Positions 15,263 to 24,558 of a stretch of 64,000 nucleotides of DNA are shown piece by piece. The stretch is from CALMEH01 sp031409875 (GTDB lineage: Bacteria; Acidobacteriota; Blastocatellia; Pyrinomonadales; Pyrinomonadaceae). How positions within the stretch are numbered: position 1 is the first letter of the stretch; each line of letters begins with the position of its first letter. Below the pieces are notes generated by a model that worked only from the letters and a program-made list of their open reading frames with translations, ran no database searches and had not been told where the DNA came from. Both the position numbers and the translations under genes were made by a program. Location of the stretch: positions 1 through 64,000 of the forward strand of contig JANNYB010000215.1 of NCBI GenBank assembly GCA_031409875.1, read 5' to 3'.

Positions 15263-17185
15263 CTAAAGTCCCATTCGGCGCACTAAATCCAGAAAGCGCG
15301 AATCATCGTATAGGAGTTCAAAAACTGGTGAAATTCGCGCGGTCGTTAAATGGCGTTCGCGCCGCTGAAATGAGGCGTTGAGCCATTCTATCGCACGTTC
15401 TTTGTCGCCAATTTTTGCATAACAAAATGCCCGACTTTGGGCAGGAAAATTTTTCAAATGAGGTCGTGTTTTGAACTGCTCAAGACGCGCTTGCCAATAT
15501 CCTTTGATGCCTTTTTTCGCAAATGCCCGTTCAAGTTCCGCGACAGCTTCGGGCGGTTCATTCCAAAGTGTAACGGCTTTGATATGAGCCGCCAGCGCGT
15601 CATCGAACATTCCTTTTTCTTCAAACGCAAAAGCCATAACACTATGGCAAAAGCCGAAATTAGGATCTAATTCGAGACATTTCTTTGCTTGTGAAATGGC
15701 TTGGTCGTATTTGCGCTCATTCAAATAACTATACGCCTCGCTGTTGATAATAATCGGCGAAGTCGGGTCAATTTGCATCGCCAGCGCAAATTGCTCGTGC
15801 GCTTCATCAAAACGCTTCATTTCGGAAAGATACTCGGCATACCATTGACGCGCCGTAGCATAATTCGGATTTAATTCAAGCGCACGTTTGAAAGATTGCT
15901 CCGCCGCCGTCCAATTCCAATCAAAAAAGGCTTGTTTATAGCCGAGCGCAGTATGAACTTCCGCCATTTCATCGTCTAATTTCAAAGCCTTTTCGATGGC
16001 ATTTTGCGCTTTGCCGAAAGATTCTCCGGTTGTCGCCACGCCGTATTCGGGAAGCAATATGTAACAATTTGCCAATCCTGAATAAGCAAGCGCAAAGTTC
16101 GGGTCTTTTTGCGCGGCTTGCTCAAATTGTTCGATGGCTTTTTGCAAATCTGCGCCGGTGCGCTTATTCCAGAAAGAAAGCCCACGCAGATAATTTTGAT
16201 AGGCTTCGGCGTTTTCCGTGCCGTGCCGATTAAATCTTTCGCGCTCTTTGTCGTTCATCTGCAATGCGAGAGATTGCACGACTTTTTGGCTGATTGAATC
16301 CTGCACGGCGAAAAAGTTTGTAAATTGGTCATCGAAATTTCCCGTCCAAATCGTTGCATTGTCTGCTGTCCGAATCAGTTGAACGCTGACGCGGATGCTC
16401 GAACCGACGCGCTGAATTCGTCCGTCAAGCACGGCATCAACCTGTAATTCACGCCCGATTTTGCTCGCATCTTCGCGGCTTTCGGCATATTTCAAAACCG
16501 TCCGCGTCGGGCGCACCGTGATTTGTTTCAGATTGCTGAATTTATTTGCTAAAGCATCTGCCAAACTCACGCCCAAATATTTGTCCGCCTGCTCGTTACT
16601 CAAATCTTCAAACGGCAAGATTGCAATCGTTTTTATCTCGCTCAAACCCGCCGGTTTCGTTTTCGGATAAAACCAATACGCGCCAAGCGCAATCAGCAAA
16701 ATCAATGGAATTGCCAGCCATCGCCAAAATTGCGGATTGCGGATTGCGGATTGCGGATTTTTTCTTGGCGCATCGGTTTCGGATTTCGGGCTTTCCGAAA
16801 TATGCGAATCGGGAAAATAGCTTTCTTCCAAAATCTGGTCTTCGGGGTGAATTTCTTTGACTTGAGCGATGAATTGATAGCCTTGATTTGGGACGGTCAA
16901 AATGAAATGTGGCTCTTTTGAAGTTTCGTGTAAGGCTTTCCGCAGAACAAAAATTGTCTGCGAAAGATTTGATTCTTCGACAAAATTATCTTCCCAAACC
17001 GCATCGAGAAGTTCGTTTTTGGTCAAAATCCGTTCTCGATTGGTGAGCAAAAAAAGCAGAAGTTCAGCGGCTTTCGGCTGAAGCGGCACAAGTTCGCCCA
17101 TCGGGAGATGAAAAAGTCGGCGGCTGTCGGCATTAAACCGAAATTCGCCGAATTCATAAATAACTGACTCGGCGGCTTTTAACAT
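15263..17185 (-). CDS. CadC-like winged-helix transcription regulator with membrane helix and TPRs
   Basis: About 640 aa from ATG 17185; an earlier start at 17263 would cross the upstream repeats and was rejected. The N-terminal ~95 residues form an OmpR/PhoB-type winged helix (LQPKAAELLLFLLTNRERIL, then VEESNLSQTIFVLRKAL). A single membrane helix follows near residues 156-175. Outside it is a FlgO/TolB-like domain (IKTIAILPFEDLSNEQADKY) and then about eight TPR-type repeats. Such proteins sense signals at the membrane. The linker before the helix carries the translated heptamer repeat (16733-16760). It diverges from the giant gene at 17295. Confidence 0.85.
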   Translation of the reverse strand: MLKAAESVIYEFGEFRFNADSRRLFHLPMGELVPLQPKAAELLLFLLTNRERILTKNELLDAVWEDNFVEESNLSQTIFVLRKALHETSKEPHFILTVPNQGYQFIAQVKEIHPEDQILEESYFPDSHISESPKSETDAPRKNPQSAIRNPQFWRWLAIPLILLIALGAYWFYPKTKPAGLSEIKTIAILPFEDLSNEQADKYLGVSLADALANKFSNLKQITVRPTRTVLKYAESREDASKIGRELQVDAVLDGRIQRVGSSIRVSVQLIRTADNATIWTGNFDDQFTNFFAVQDSISQKVVQSLALQMNDKERERFNRHGTENAEAYQNYLRGLSFWNKRTGADLQKAIEQFEQAAQKDPNFALAYSGLANCYILLPEYGVATTGESFGKAQNAIEKALKLDDEMAEVHTALGYKQAFFDWNWTAAEQSFKRALELNPNYATARQWYAEYLSEMKRFDEAHEQFALAMQIDPTSPIIINSEAYSYLNERKYDQAISQAKKCLELDPNFGFCHSVMAFAFEEKGMFDDALAAHIKAVTLWNEPPEAVAELERAFAKKGIKGYWQARLEQFKTRPHLKNFPAQSRAFCYAKIGDKERAIEWLNASFQRRERHLTTARISPVFELLYDDSRFLDLVRRMGL

Positions 17186-17188
17186 AAA

Positions 17189-17240
17189 TTCTGATAACTT
17201 CTGATAACTTCTGAGAACATTTTTGAGGACTTCTGAGAAC
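17189..17240. promoter_or_regulatory. Tandem 10-bp direct repeats between divergent genes
   Basis: The word TTCTGATAAC occurs at about 17189 and 17199, as TTCTGAGAAC at 17209 and again at 17231-17240. The 10-bp period matches one helical turn and OmpR-type regulators commonly bind tandem direct repeats of about this period. The sites lie directly upstream of the winged-helix gene (ATG 17185) and upstream of the gene at 17295, so autoregulation is possible. Confidence 0.45.
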
Positions 17241-17294
17241 AAGTCAAGCCAAAATGGAGTCATTCAGATATTTTTCAAAGGAGATTCAAAAAAA

Positions 17295-20200
17295 ATGACA
17301 CGACAAAAAAATATTTTCCGATTGTTTTTGATTTTGGCTTTGTTACCATTTTTGCCGCAGGTAATCAAAGGCGCGGGCGGCGATTTGGATACGACTTTTA
17401 GCGCGGGTGCAGCGCAGTTTGGCACGACAGCAGATGCCGTTGCGGTGCAGACGGACGGGCGGATTTTAATCGGCGGAAATTTCCGAACCGTCAACGGGCG
17501 TTTTTCGCCCGGCGTTGCGCGACTCAATGCGGACGGGACATTTGACCAGAGTTTTAATGTCGGGACGGGAACTGACAACGGCTTTTCGGCGGCAAATGTC
17601 TATACGATTGCGGTGCAGACGGACGGGCGAATTTTAATCGGCGGTTTTTTTACGCAATTCAACGGAACATCGGTCAATTATTTGGCGCGGCTCAATGCGG
17701 ACGGCTCGCTCGACACGACTTTTAATATGGGCGGCGCGGGAATTAGCGGATCTTCCGTCGAAGCAATCACCATCGAACCGGACGGGCAAATTTTAGTCGG
17801 CGGCTTTTTTTCTCAATATAATGGCACAACGGTCGGATTTTTTCTCAGGCTTAATTCAAACGGCTCGCTCGATACGACTTTTAACACTAACATCGGCACA
17901 GGATTTAATTTTACAACGCGCTCGATTGCGCTTGAACCGGACGGACAAATCGTGGTTGGCGGACAATTTACTTCGCTCAACGGAACTTCGGCGAACTACA
18001 TCGCCCGACTCAACGCCAACGGCACGCCGGACGCGGCTTTTATCACGAACAACGGCACGGGTTTTAATACACAAGTCGCTACTGTTGCTTTGCAAGCCGA
18101 CGGGCGAATCGTTTGCGGCGGCAATTTTTCCAACTTCAACGGCACATCGCAGTTTTATTTGGCGCGGCTCAACGCCAACGGCACGCTCGACACGGGTTTT
18201 GCTTCGGCTTCGCAAAATGCGGCAATCGAAGACATTCAGATTCAGGCGGACGGGCAAATTCTCGCCGCCGGAGCGGGTTTTTTCGGGGCAATGTCTGAAC
18301 GTCAAAATTTAGTGCGGATAAATCAAACGGACGGCACGCTCGATTTATCTTTCGATGCCGGAACGGGACCGAATACGACGTTTATCAGTTCGCTTGCCAT
18401 TCAAACGGACGGCTCGGTTTTAGCGGTCGGGAATTTTACCGGCTTCAACGGCGTAACGCGCTCGGCGATTGCCAAAGTCAGTTCGAGCGGCAGTTTGAAC
18501 ACGACTTTTACAACCGTCATCGGCTCACCCGCATCGGTCAATGAAATTTTAGTTTTGCCAGATAACAAAATGTTCATCGGCGGCGATTTTCGCGGCGTGA
18601 ACGAATCTTTCCGCGATGCTTTGGCGCGAATCAATGCGGATGGCACGACCGACACGACTTTTAATCCGACGGGTTTGGACACGGGCGGATTCGGCGTGGT
18701 TAATGCGATTGCCGTGCAGACGGACGGCAAAGTTATCGTCGGCGGCAATTTTTCAAACGCCGCGCAAGGATTTAATTTCGGGATCGTCCGACTGAACGCT
18801 GACGGCTCGCTCGATAATACTTTCAACGCTTTCACAAACGGCGCAATCAACACCGTTGCCGTGCAAACGGACGGCAGAATTTTAATCGGCGGAAATTTCA
18901 CATTTGTTAATGGAACGAATATCCAATTTCTCGCCCGTTTGAACGCGGACGGGACAACTGACACGACTTTCAATAACGGCGGCAGCGGGTTTGACTCTTC
19001 AGTTCAAGACCTCGCTTTGCTGTCGGGCGGACAGATTTTGGTCGGCGGAGATTTTACCGCTTACAACGGCACAATGGGAGTCAATCGCATTGCCCGCCTC
19101 AACGCCAACGGCACGCTCGATGCGGCTTTTACGGCAAACACGGGAACGGGTTTCGATTCATCCGTTAATACACTCGCGGTGCAAACAAACGGCAGAATCG
19201 TCGCCGGCGGAAATTTCGGTCTATTTAACGGCTCAAACCGTAACGCCATTGCGCGGCTCAATTCAAACGGCACGCTTGACGGGACTTTCAGCGTTGGCGC
19301 GGGATTTAACAATTCGCCGATTGATTTGATTTTGCAGACCGACGGGCGCATTTTAGCCGTTGGATTTTTTTCGGCTTATAACGGTATTACGCGCTTTAAT
19401 CTGGCGCGAATAAATGCGGACGGGTCGCTCGATTCGTCGTTTGATTCGGGCGCATTGGTCAACACGAATCTGGCGGCAATCGGGTTGCAGACGGACGGAC
19501 GAATCATCATCGGCGGCAATTTTTCGCAATACGACGGCATTGCGCGAATCAGCATTGCGCGTCTTTTGGCGGGCGACACGATAATTTGGACGGGCGCAAT
19601 GAATACGAATTGGAACACCGGCGCAAATTGGATTGGCGGAATTGTTCCGACTTCGGTTGATAATGCCGTGATTCCCGACAATTTTACGGTCAATCTGAGC
19701 GGCGGAAGTTTCAGCGTTTTGAGTTTAACCGTCGGCGCAAACACGACTTTGACGATTACGGCGACTAACAGTCTGTCAATCGAAGGCGGCACAAACAACG
19801 GCACGATTTCGGGCGCGGGAACGCTCAATTTTAACGGCGCATCGCTCGGTAACAACGGCACGATTTCGGTTTCATCCGTCAACGTCAACACCGCCGGAAA
19901 TAAGGCTTTGACGGGCAACGGCGCGTTTGTCGGCAATCTGCTGACGATTGCGCCGAGCATCACGCTTGCCCTGCAAAGCAATCATCAATTTAACGAAATT
20001 GACGTTCAAGCCAACGCATTTTTTGACACGACTTCGCGGACAGTTTCGCTTCGCGGCACAAATCCTCTGCAAGGCGCGGGCTTTATCGGCAACGATTTCG
20101 GCACGATAATTTTTGACGGCACAGCCGCGCAAAGCAATTCGCATTCGGTCAATTTCAACAACCTCACCATCAACAATCCGGCTGGCGTAACTTTCAGCAA

Positions 20201-21005
20201 TTCGGGCAGTTTTACAGTTGCCGGAACGCTCGATTTGCAAAACGGAATTCTCAACATCAGCAGTCCGAATTTTTTGTTTTTTGCTGACAACGCCGCCGCC
20301 ATCCGCACTAACGGCTATGTCATCGGCGCAGTTCGCAAAAATTATTCGTCTGCCGGATTGCCCGCGTTCACCTTCCCGATTGGCACGGCAAACGGTTATT
20401 CGCCTGTAACTGTTGCTATTACAAGCGGCACAACGCAAGTTACGGCAAATGTCGCGCAGACAAATCAGCCGAATCTAAACGCGGCGATAAGTTTGCGCCG
20501 CTATTGGAGTTTGAGCGGAACGGGAACTTTTACGGCGAGTTTGACCTTTAATTATTTGCAAACTGATGTTGCCGGAAACGAATCGCTTTACGTCATTACG
20601 CGGGTTACAGGCGGCGTTCCGTTGCAATTTGCAAACAACTGCGGAATGGGTTCGCCGTGTGTTAATACAGCAGTAAATACGGCGTTTATTTCGGGCGTAA
20701 CGGCATTTTCTGATTGGACGACGGCACAACTTGCGCCGCTTGCGGCAGATGTTTCCGTCGGCGGGCGCGTAACGAATTCGTTCGGAAACGGCATCGGTAA
20801 AACATCTGTAACGCTTATCAATTCAAACGGTTCGACGCGCACGATTTTGACCAATGCGTTCGGCTTCTATCGTTTTGACAATCTCGAAGCAGGCGCGACT
20901 TATACGATTTCCGTGCGAAATAAACGATTCGTTTTCAATCCCGATACGATGCTTATCACGCCTTCGGAAAATGTCGAAAATGCAGATTTTATCGCTTCGC
21001 CATAG
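17295..21005 (+). CDS. Very large exported delta-60-repeat protein with Cna-like C-terminus
   Basis: About 1236 aa from ATG 17295, preceded by AGGAGA; the longer frame from 17223 is rejected because it lacks a ribosome site and a signal peptide. A signal peptide (about 1-25) is followed by about 14 delta-60 repeats, each with DGRILIGGNFxxxNG...ARLNADGxxDxxF, covering residues about 27-745. These repeats usually form beta-propeller blades. A beta-solenoid-like region follows (WTGAMNTNWNTGANWIGGIVP near 755), then a carboxypeptidase-regulatory or Cna-B-like domain (about 1155-1236). It is likely secreted or surface-bound. Function unknown. Confidence 0.88.
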   Translation: MTRQKNIFRLFLILALLPFLPQVIKGAGGDLDTTFSAGAAQFGTTADAVAVQTDGRILIGGNFRTVNGRFSPGVARLNADGTFDQSFNVGTGTDNGFSAANVYTIAVQTDGRILIGGFFTQFNGTSVNYLARLNADGSLDTTFNMGGAGISGSSVEAITIEPDGQILVGGFFSQYNGTTVGFFLRLNSNGSLDTTFNTNIGTGFNFTTRSIALEPDGQIVVGGQFTSLNGTSANYIARLNANGTPDAAFITNNGTGFNTQVATVALQADGRIVCGGNFSNFNGTSQFYLARLNANGTLDTGFASASQNAAIEDIQIQADGQILAAGAGFFGAMSERQNLVRINQTDGTLDLSFDAGTGPNTTFISSLAIQTDGSVLAVGNFTGFNGVTRSAIAKVSSSGSLNTTFTTVIGSPASVNEILVLPDNKMFIGGDFRGVNESFRDALARINADGTTDTTFNPTGLDTGGFGVVNAIAVQTDGKVIVGGNFSNAAQGFNFGIVRLNADGSLDNTFNAFTNGAINTVAVQTDGRILIGGNFTFVNGTNIQFLARLNADGTTDTTFNNGGSGFDSSVQDLALLSGGQILVGGDFTAYNGTMGVNRIARLNANGTLDAAFTANTGTGFDSSVNTLAVQTNGRIVAGGNFGLFNGSNRNAIARLNSNGTLDGTFSVGAGFNNSPIDLILQTDGRILAVGFFSAYNGITRFNLARINADGSLDSSFDSGALVNTNLAAIGLQTDGRIIIGGNFSQYDGIARISIARLLAGDTIIWTGAMNTNWNTGANWIGGIVPTSVDNAVIPDNFTVNLSGGSFSVLSLTVGANTTLTITATNSLSIEGGTNNGTISGAGTLNFNGASLGNNGTISVSSVNVNTAGNKALTGNGAFVGNLLTIAPSITLALQSNHQFNEIDVQANAFFDTTSRTVSLRGTNPLQGAGFIGNDFGTIIFDGTAAQSNSHSVNFNNLTINNPAGVTFSNSGSFTVAGTLDLQNGILNISSPNFLFFADNAAAIRTNGYVIGAVRKNYSSAGLPAFTFPIGTANGYSPVTVAITSGTTQVTANVAQTNQPNLNAAISLRRYWSLSGTGTFTASLTFNYLQTDVAGNESLYVITRVTGGVPLQFANNCGMGSPCVNTAVNTAFISGVTAFSDWTTAQLAPLAADVSVGGRVTNSFGNGIGKTSVTLINSNGSTRTILTNAFGFYRFDNLEAGATYTISVRNKRFVFNPDTMLITPSENVENADFIASP

Positions 21006-21023
21006 AAGGTTTGCGAACAATAA

Positions 21024-21061
21024 AAAAGAGTTCCAAGTTTGGCTAAACTTGGAACTCTTTT
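21024..21061. terminator. Perfect 17-bp bidirectional terminator
   Basis: Arms 21024-21040 and 21045-21061 are perfect, around a 4-base loop, with A/T tracts on both sides. It lies between the convergent delta-60 gene and the Spy-like gene. Confidence 0.85.
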
Positions 21062-21078
21062 CTTTTTGGAACTGTTTT

Positions 21079-21606
21079 TTAAAAATTCGAGCGTTGTTTC
21101 GGGCGTTGTTGGAGCTTTTGATTATTACGTTGCTGATTCGGACGATTTTTATTTTGCTGTTTTTGTTCTTCCATCCGCCGCATAAGTTCCTCGCGCAGTT
21201 CGAGGAACTTGGCAAGTTGTTCCGCCGTTAAGACTTTGCGGACTTCAAATTCCATTACGGTGCGGATTCGCAAAACTTCGGCGTGTGCCGTTTGCACGTC
21301 TTTCAGGCGATTTTTGACTTCTTCCTCGTTGGGCGTTTCGGCATAAATCGCCAAATCGAGCGCACGATTAGCTTCGCGCAGTTTTTCTTGAGCGGCTTGC
21401 ATCAGCGGTTGTTTTTCCTGATTGATGCGCCGAATTTGTTGAATCTGCTCACGCGAAAGACCGAGTTGTTCGAGCAGTCGGCGCGGTTGAATATTCGGGC
21501 GTTCAGTGTTGGGACGATCCTGCACATCTTGCGCGTTCACAAAAACGACAGGGAAAATCAGCAAACAAGCAAAAATTATTAAATTCTTCAAATTCAAGGG
21601 TTTCAT
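21079..21606 (-). CDS. Spy/CpxP-like periplasmic protein
   Basis: A 175-aa exported protein; start ATG 21606 has AGGA 8 bases upstream, better than two earlier in-frame starts. After a signal peptide (about 1-26) it has a long helical body with the LTXXQ-like segments LGLSREQIQQIRRI and LTAEQLAKFLELREELMRRM, as in Spy/CpxP chaperones and heavy-metal-resistance proteins. The tail is Gln/Asn/Arg-rich. It follows the anti-sigma gene by 14 bases, so it probably belongs to the same stress operon and may act as a periplasmic chaperone or stress sensor. Confidence 0.8.
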   Translation of the reverse strand: MKPLNLKNLIIFACLLIFPVVFVNAQDVQDRPNTERPNIQPRRLLEQLGLSREQIQQIRRINQEKQPLMQAAQEKLREANRALDLAIYAETPNEEEVKNRLKDVQTAHAEVLRIRTVMEFEVRKVLTAEQLAKFLELREELMRRMEEQKQQNKNRPNQQRNNQKLQQRPKQRSNF

Positions 21607-21620
21607 ATTATTTTTCCTCA

Positions 21621-22358
21621 TCAATTACTGCTTCCAATCTCATCAAAAAGTTCCGAAAGCCGCAGAGATTCATCTTCGTCTTCAGCAATTTCAACCAATT
21701 TCGGCGCATCTTTCTTTGTTGCGTAAGTCGAGTTATTATTTTTGTTCGATTTATTATTTTGCGCCATCGTGTTATCCGTTTTCGGCTGAACCGGATTCGA
21801 TTTCAATTTCGGGGTATTCACAGTTTTAACAATTTGATTTTTCGGCGCAACGGTTTTTTGCTCGATTTGCTTCACCTTTTGCGGAGTTTCCTTGATGTCG
21901 GATTGCGGCGGATTTACCGTTTGAACAATTTCTTCTTTCGGCAGTTCGACAGGTTTTTCTTCGACAATCGCCGGAACTTCGGCGATTGTGTCAATTTTTG
22001 AATTATTGTAAAAGAACCAAACCAAACCGAGACAAATCATCAGCGCGGCAAAACCGCCAGCCCACGCCGGAGTGAATGAAAAAAGTTTGCGAATTTCGTC
22101 AATCCACGAAGATTTTTCGCTCGAAACGACAATCGGACGAAGTTGCGGAATATCGAGCGCGGGCGATTCGAGCGCGAAAAATTCGTCTTTGCGCCATTCG
22201 TTGATTGACGAACGCACAAGTCCGAAACCAGCGATTTCATCGGCACACGGCAGACAATTTATCAGATGCGATTCAAATTTGTTTCGCTCTTTATCGCTTG
22301 CTTCATCGTAAATATAAGCCACGATTTCTTCGGCAAATTCACAATTTTTCTTCAACAT
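21621..22358 (-). CDS. Zinc-finger anti-sigma factor, membrane-bound
   Basis: A 245-aa protein. The N-terminal ~50 residues hold a zf-HC2-type zinc site: Cys near 6, then the HLINCLPCADE segment (HxxxCxxC) near 31-41, as in anti-sigma factors that hold ECF sigma factors. One membrane helix follows near residues 95-113 (GFAALMICLGLVWFFY). The outer part is Pro/Lys/Gln-rich and low in complexity. It lies downstream of the ECF sigma gene at 22444, which is presumably its partner. Confidence 0.88.
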   Translation of the reverse strand: MLKKNCEFAEEIVAYIYDEASDKERNKFESHLINCLPCADEIAGFGLVRSSINEWRKDEFFALESPALDIPQLRPIVVSSEKSSWIDEIRKLFSFTPAWAGGFAALMICLGLVWFFYNNSKIDTIAEVPAIVEEKPVELPKEEIVQTVNPPQSDIKETPQKVKQIEQKTVAPKNQIVKTVNTPKLKSNPVQPKTDNTMAQNNKSNKNNNSTYATKKDAPKLVEIAEDEDESLRLSELFDEIGSSN

Positions 22359-22371
22359 AACTTCTTCTCCG

Positions 22372-22442
22372 ATGTTCAGAGTATCGCCTTCAGGCGATTT
22401 TTAATATTTCTACAAATCGCCTGAAAGCGATACTCTGAACAT
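22372..22442. repeat. 29-bp inverted repeat, family copy 2
   Basis: Arms 22372-22400 and 22414-22442 match with one difference around a 13-base loop. Sequence resembles the palindrome at 15135-15200 (shared GTTCAGAGTA and CTTCAG words). It sits between the sigma and anti-sigma genes. Confidence 0.8.
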
Positions 22443-22443
22443 T

Positions 22444-23022
22444 TCAAATAATTTCCAAAGGCGTTCTTTCCAGTTTCATCCGAAGCTGTTTGAGCGCAGT
22501 ATAAAGCCGGCTTTTGACCGTGCTTAAAGGTAAATCGAGATTGTCGGAAATTTCTTGAAACGTCATATCTTCAAATTCCTTCATCACGATAACCTCTTTC
22601 AAATCAGCCGGAAGCGACGAAACCGCTTGTCTGATTAAAGCCGTGCGCTCGCTTTTTTCCGTCTGTTTTGACGGCGAATAAGCTGACGATGCGACAAAAA
22701 ACTTGTCTGCCGTGTTATCTTCGTCATCGAGATACGATTCCGAACGGCTTTTCGTCCGGCGTTTGAAAGTCAGACATTGATTAACGGCGATTCGATGCAA
22801 CCAAGACGAAACTTTTGCCTCGCCGCGAAAATTTTTCAAGTTTCGATAAGCGGAAATAAAAGTTTCCTGCGCGGCATCTTTGGCTTCTTCCTCGCGGGCG
22901 AGCATACCGAAACAGAGCGCGAAAATCTTGCGCTCCCATCGGCTTACGATTACGCCGAAAGCATCCGCATTATCCGCGATTGCCAATTCGACAAGTTGCT
23001 CGTCAGTCAAATCATTCACCAT
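22444..23022 (-). CDS. ECF-type RNA polymerase sigma factor
   Basis: A 192-aa sigma-70-family factor of the ECF class. Region 2 is seen in FAVIVSRWERKIFALCF-type sequence and in AQETFISAYRNLKNFRGEAKVSSWLHRIAVNQCL (about 52-85). Region 4 is at the end, with DLPLSTVKSRLYTALKQLR. It presumably directs the operon that includes the zinc-finger anti-sigma factor and the Spy-like protein. The first ~49 codons plus ~120 bp upstream are duplicated at 34545-34812. Confidence 0.95.
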   Translation of the reverse strand: MVNDLTDEQLVELAIADNADAFGVIVSRWERKIFALCFGMLAREEEAKDAAQETFISAYRNLKNFRGEAKVSSWLHRIAVNQCLTFKRRTKSRSESYLDDEDNTADKFFVASSAYSPSKQTEKSERTALIRQAVSSLPADLKEVIVMKEFEDMTFQEISDNLDLPLSTVKSRLYTALKQLRMKLERTPLEII

Positions 23023-23147
23023 TAAAAACTCGTCCGTTTTTCAAAAGTATAAAATCGCACGAGAATCTTACCAAACGCGATTTCGGAACGCCAATTTAAT
23101 CGCGTCCGTTTTTTAGACGTGAAAGGTTTGAAAAAAGTCTGAAAAAT

Positions 23148-23190
23148 AATAAAGGTGATAATCGTAAATATCACGATTATCACCTTTATT
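23148..23190. terminator. Perfect 18-bp terminator hairpin
   Basis: Arms 23148-23165 and 23173-23190 are perfect around a 7-base loop and are followed by T-rich sequence on both strands. It ends the gene at 23215 (minus strand) and marks the edge of the segment duplicated at 34545. Confidence 0.85.
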
Positions 23191-23214
23191 GCACATTTTT
23201 TTTATTTTTCGCCT

Positions 23215-23598
23215 TTAACGGACATATAAAGAGTAGTCGTTGTAGGTATTCCCACGATTGACCACCTGAACTCTGAAGTTTCCGCTTTGATAGATATTCA
23301 GCGGAATTCTTTCCGAATCGCATCGGCACTCCGATCTGCCAATCAAGCCATTGTTGTCATAGACGTAAAGATCAAGATCGGTATCACCGTCGCCCTCAAG
23401 GATAATTTCGGCAAACCCCGTATTCAAAAACACATCGTGAACAACATGACGATTCGCATAAAGCCGAAATGTTCCAGCTTCGATTGCCGAATTTTCCGTA
23501 ATGACTTCCGACAAAGAAGCCGTTTTTGCCAAACCGAGAGTCGGAATTCCGCTCAAAACCACCAACGCGATAACTAATTTTGCAAATATTTTTTTCAT
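23215..23598 (-). CDS. Small exported PPC-like beta-sandwich protein
   Basis: A 127-aa protein with a signal peptide (about 1-24). The mature part reads like a bacterial pre-peptidase C-terminal (PPC) domain: GFAEIILEGDGDTDLDLYVYD near residues 63-83, then SGNFRVQVVNRG and YNDYSLYV at the end. PPC domains are usually appended to secreted enzymes; here it stands alone. Its upstream region (23642-23692) carries the GTCAT-N15-GAAAC module shared with the TPR-CHAT region, so it may belong to the same regulon. Confidence 0.75.
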   Translation of the reverse strand: MKKIFAKLVIALVVLSGIPTLGLAKTASLSEVITENSAIEAGTFRLYANRHVVHDVFLNTGFAEIILEGDGDTDLDLYVYDNNGLIGRSECRCDSERIPLNIYQSGNFRVQVVNRGNTYNDYSLYVR

Positions 23599-23641
23599 TT
23601 TTTTCGTTTCTCCCTAATTTTTCAATCCTTAATTTTGAGGG

Positions 23642-23692
23642 CTAATTTTTTGCCCTTCACTCTAGTAGTTTCAGAAAATGCGGAATTATGAC
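23642..23692 (-). promoter_or_regulatory. Shared promoter-like module copy 1 (GTCAT-N15-GAAAC)
   Basis: Read on the minus strand: GTCAT at 23692-23688, 15 bases, GAAAC at 23672-23668, then TACTAGAGTGAAGGGCAAAA and so on to 23642. The ATG of the gene it faces is at 23598, 74 bases from the GAAAC start. Confidence 0.65.
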
Positions 23693-23895
23693 AGGACTGA
23701 TGATTTTTTTTCGATTTATTTGAAAAACTTAATGATGAAACAAAAAATCTTGCGTTTTCGCGGGTTGTCGCCTAAAATTCTTATGTCGTAATTAAAATTT
23801 ATTTAGCACAGGCTTTTATCAAGAGTTTTTTTCGGGTATTTTAATTCGGGAAAACAAACTGCGGAAAAATTCTGAGATAGTTTCGGACATCTTCA

Positions 23896-24540
23896 ATGCA
23901 CGTTAAGCAGTGCGTCTATCTCAAATCACGGAGCAACAGAACATTTGTGAAAGATTCAACCTCAAACGGATACGATTTGCTTTTAGAGCAATTAGACGAA
24001 GATCGTGTCGTTGCTGATGAAAAATATATTCAATTACATTATATCTTAGTTAATTATCTGGAAAGACTAATCTATCCTGAACCTAATGTTGATAGTGAAT
24101 TGTTAGCGGATAAGACTTTAGACTCTTTGGCAAGAAAGCTCGAAAGCGGGTTTATTATCGAAGTAAGTGTTCCCGCCATTTCCAAAGCGATTGCTAAAGG
24201 GCTTTGGTTAAATTATAAAAGAGACCATATTATCGGCAAGGAAGTTATTGAATATGATGACGATTATCACGGCAAAACTTATCAGATAGACAACCAAGAA
24301 GATGTAGAAACAACTTGTATGCGTTCTTGTTTATATGAAATTTGCAAAAACGATGAAGAAAGGAAAATACTTGTTGATTATTACGACCAAAGAGATGAAA
24401 AATTGAAAGACCAAAGAAAGCTGATTGCCGAGCGTTTTCAAATCACAATGAACACTCTAGCGGCTAAAGTGATGCGTCTGCGCGAGAAATTAAATAAATG
24501 TAAAGACGAATGTCTGAAAAACCACGCAACTGTGTCATAA
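23896..24540 (+). CDS. Sigma-70-like or helix-turn-helix regulator
   Basis: A 214-aa protein with the layout of a divergent sigma-70-type factor. The C-terminal end (QRKLIAERFQITMNTLAAKV followed by MRLREKLNKC) resembles a region-4 helix-turn-helix. The central part has conserved-looking helices and an acidic loop (YDDDYHGKTYQID). No signal peptide. The next gene encodes an anti-sigma-like membrane protein and the following one a TPR-CHAT protein, the arrangement of a sigma/anti-sigma/effector operon. The shared GTCAT-N15-GACAC element overlaps its stop codon. A start at GTG 23947 is also possible. Sigma activity is inferred. Confidence 0.6.
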   Translation: MHVKQCVYLKSRSNRTFVKDSTSNGYDLLLEQLDEDRVVADEKYIQLHYILVNYLERLIYPEPNVDSELLADKTLDSLARKLESGFIIEVSVPAISKAIAKGLWLNYKRDHIIGKEVIEYDDDYHGKTYQIDNQEDVETTCMRSCLYEICKNDEERKILVDYYDQRDEKLKDQRKLIAERFQITMNTLAAKVMRLREKLNKCKDECLKNHATVS

Positions 24541-24558
24541 AACCGAAATTCTTGACAC
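24534..24558 (+). promoter_or_regulatory. Shared promoter-like module copy 2 (GTCAT-N15-GACAC)
   Basis: GTCAT at 24534-24538, 15 bases, GACAC at 24554-24558, then TACAAATTGAGGCATAG. It faces the gene at 24605 (51 bases to ATG). The same stretch also contains a sigma-70-like TTGACA/TATTTT pair, so the reading is ambiguous. Confidence 0.55.

Noticed and set aside
17856..19981. Several long minus-strand frames across the delta-60 gene
   Set aside because: They mirror the repeat units of the plus-strand protein, have no ribosome sites, and their composition (Ser/Val/Lys-rich repeats) is a by-product of the repeats.
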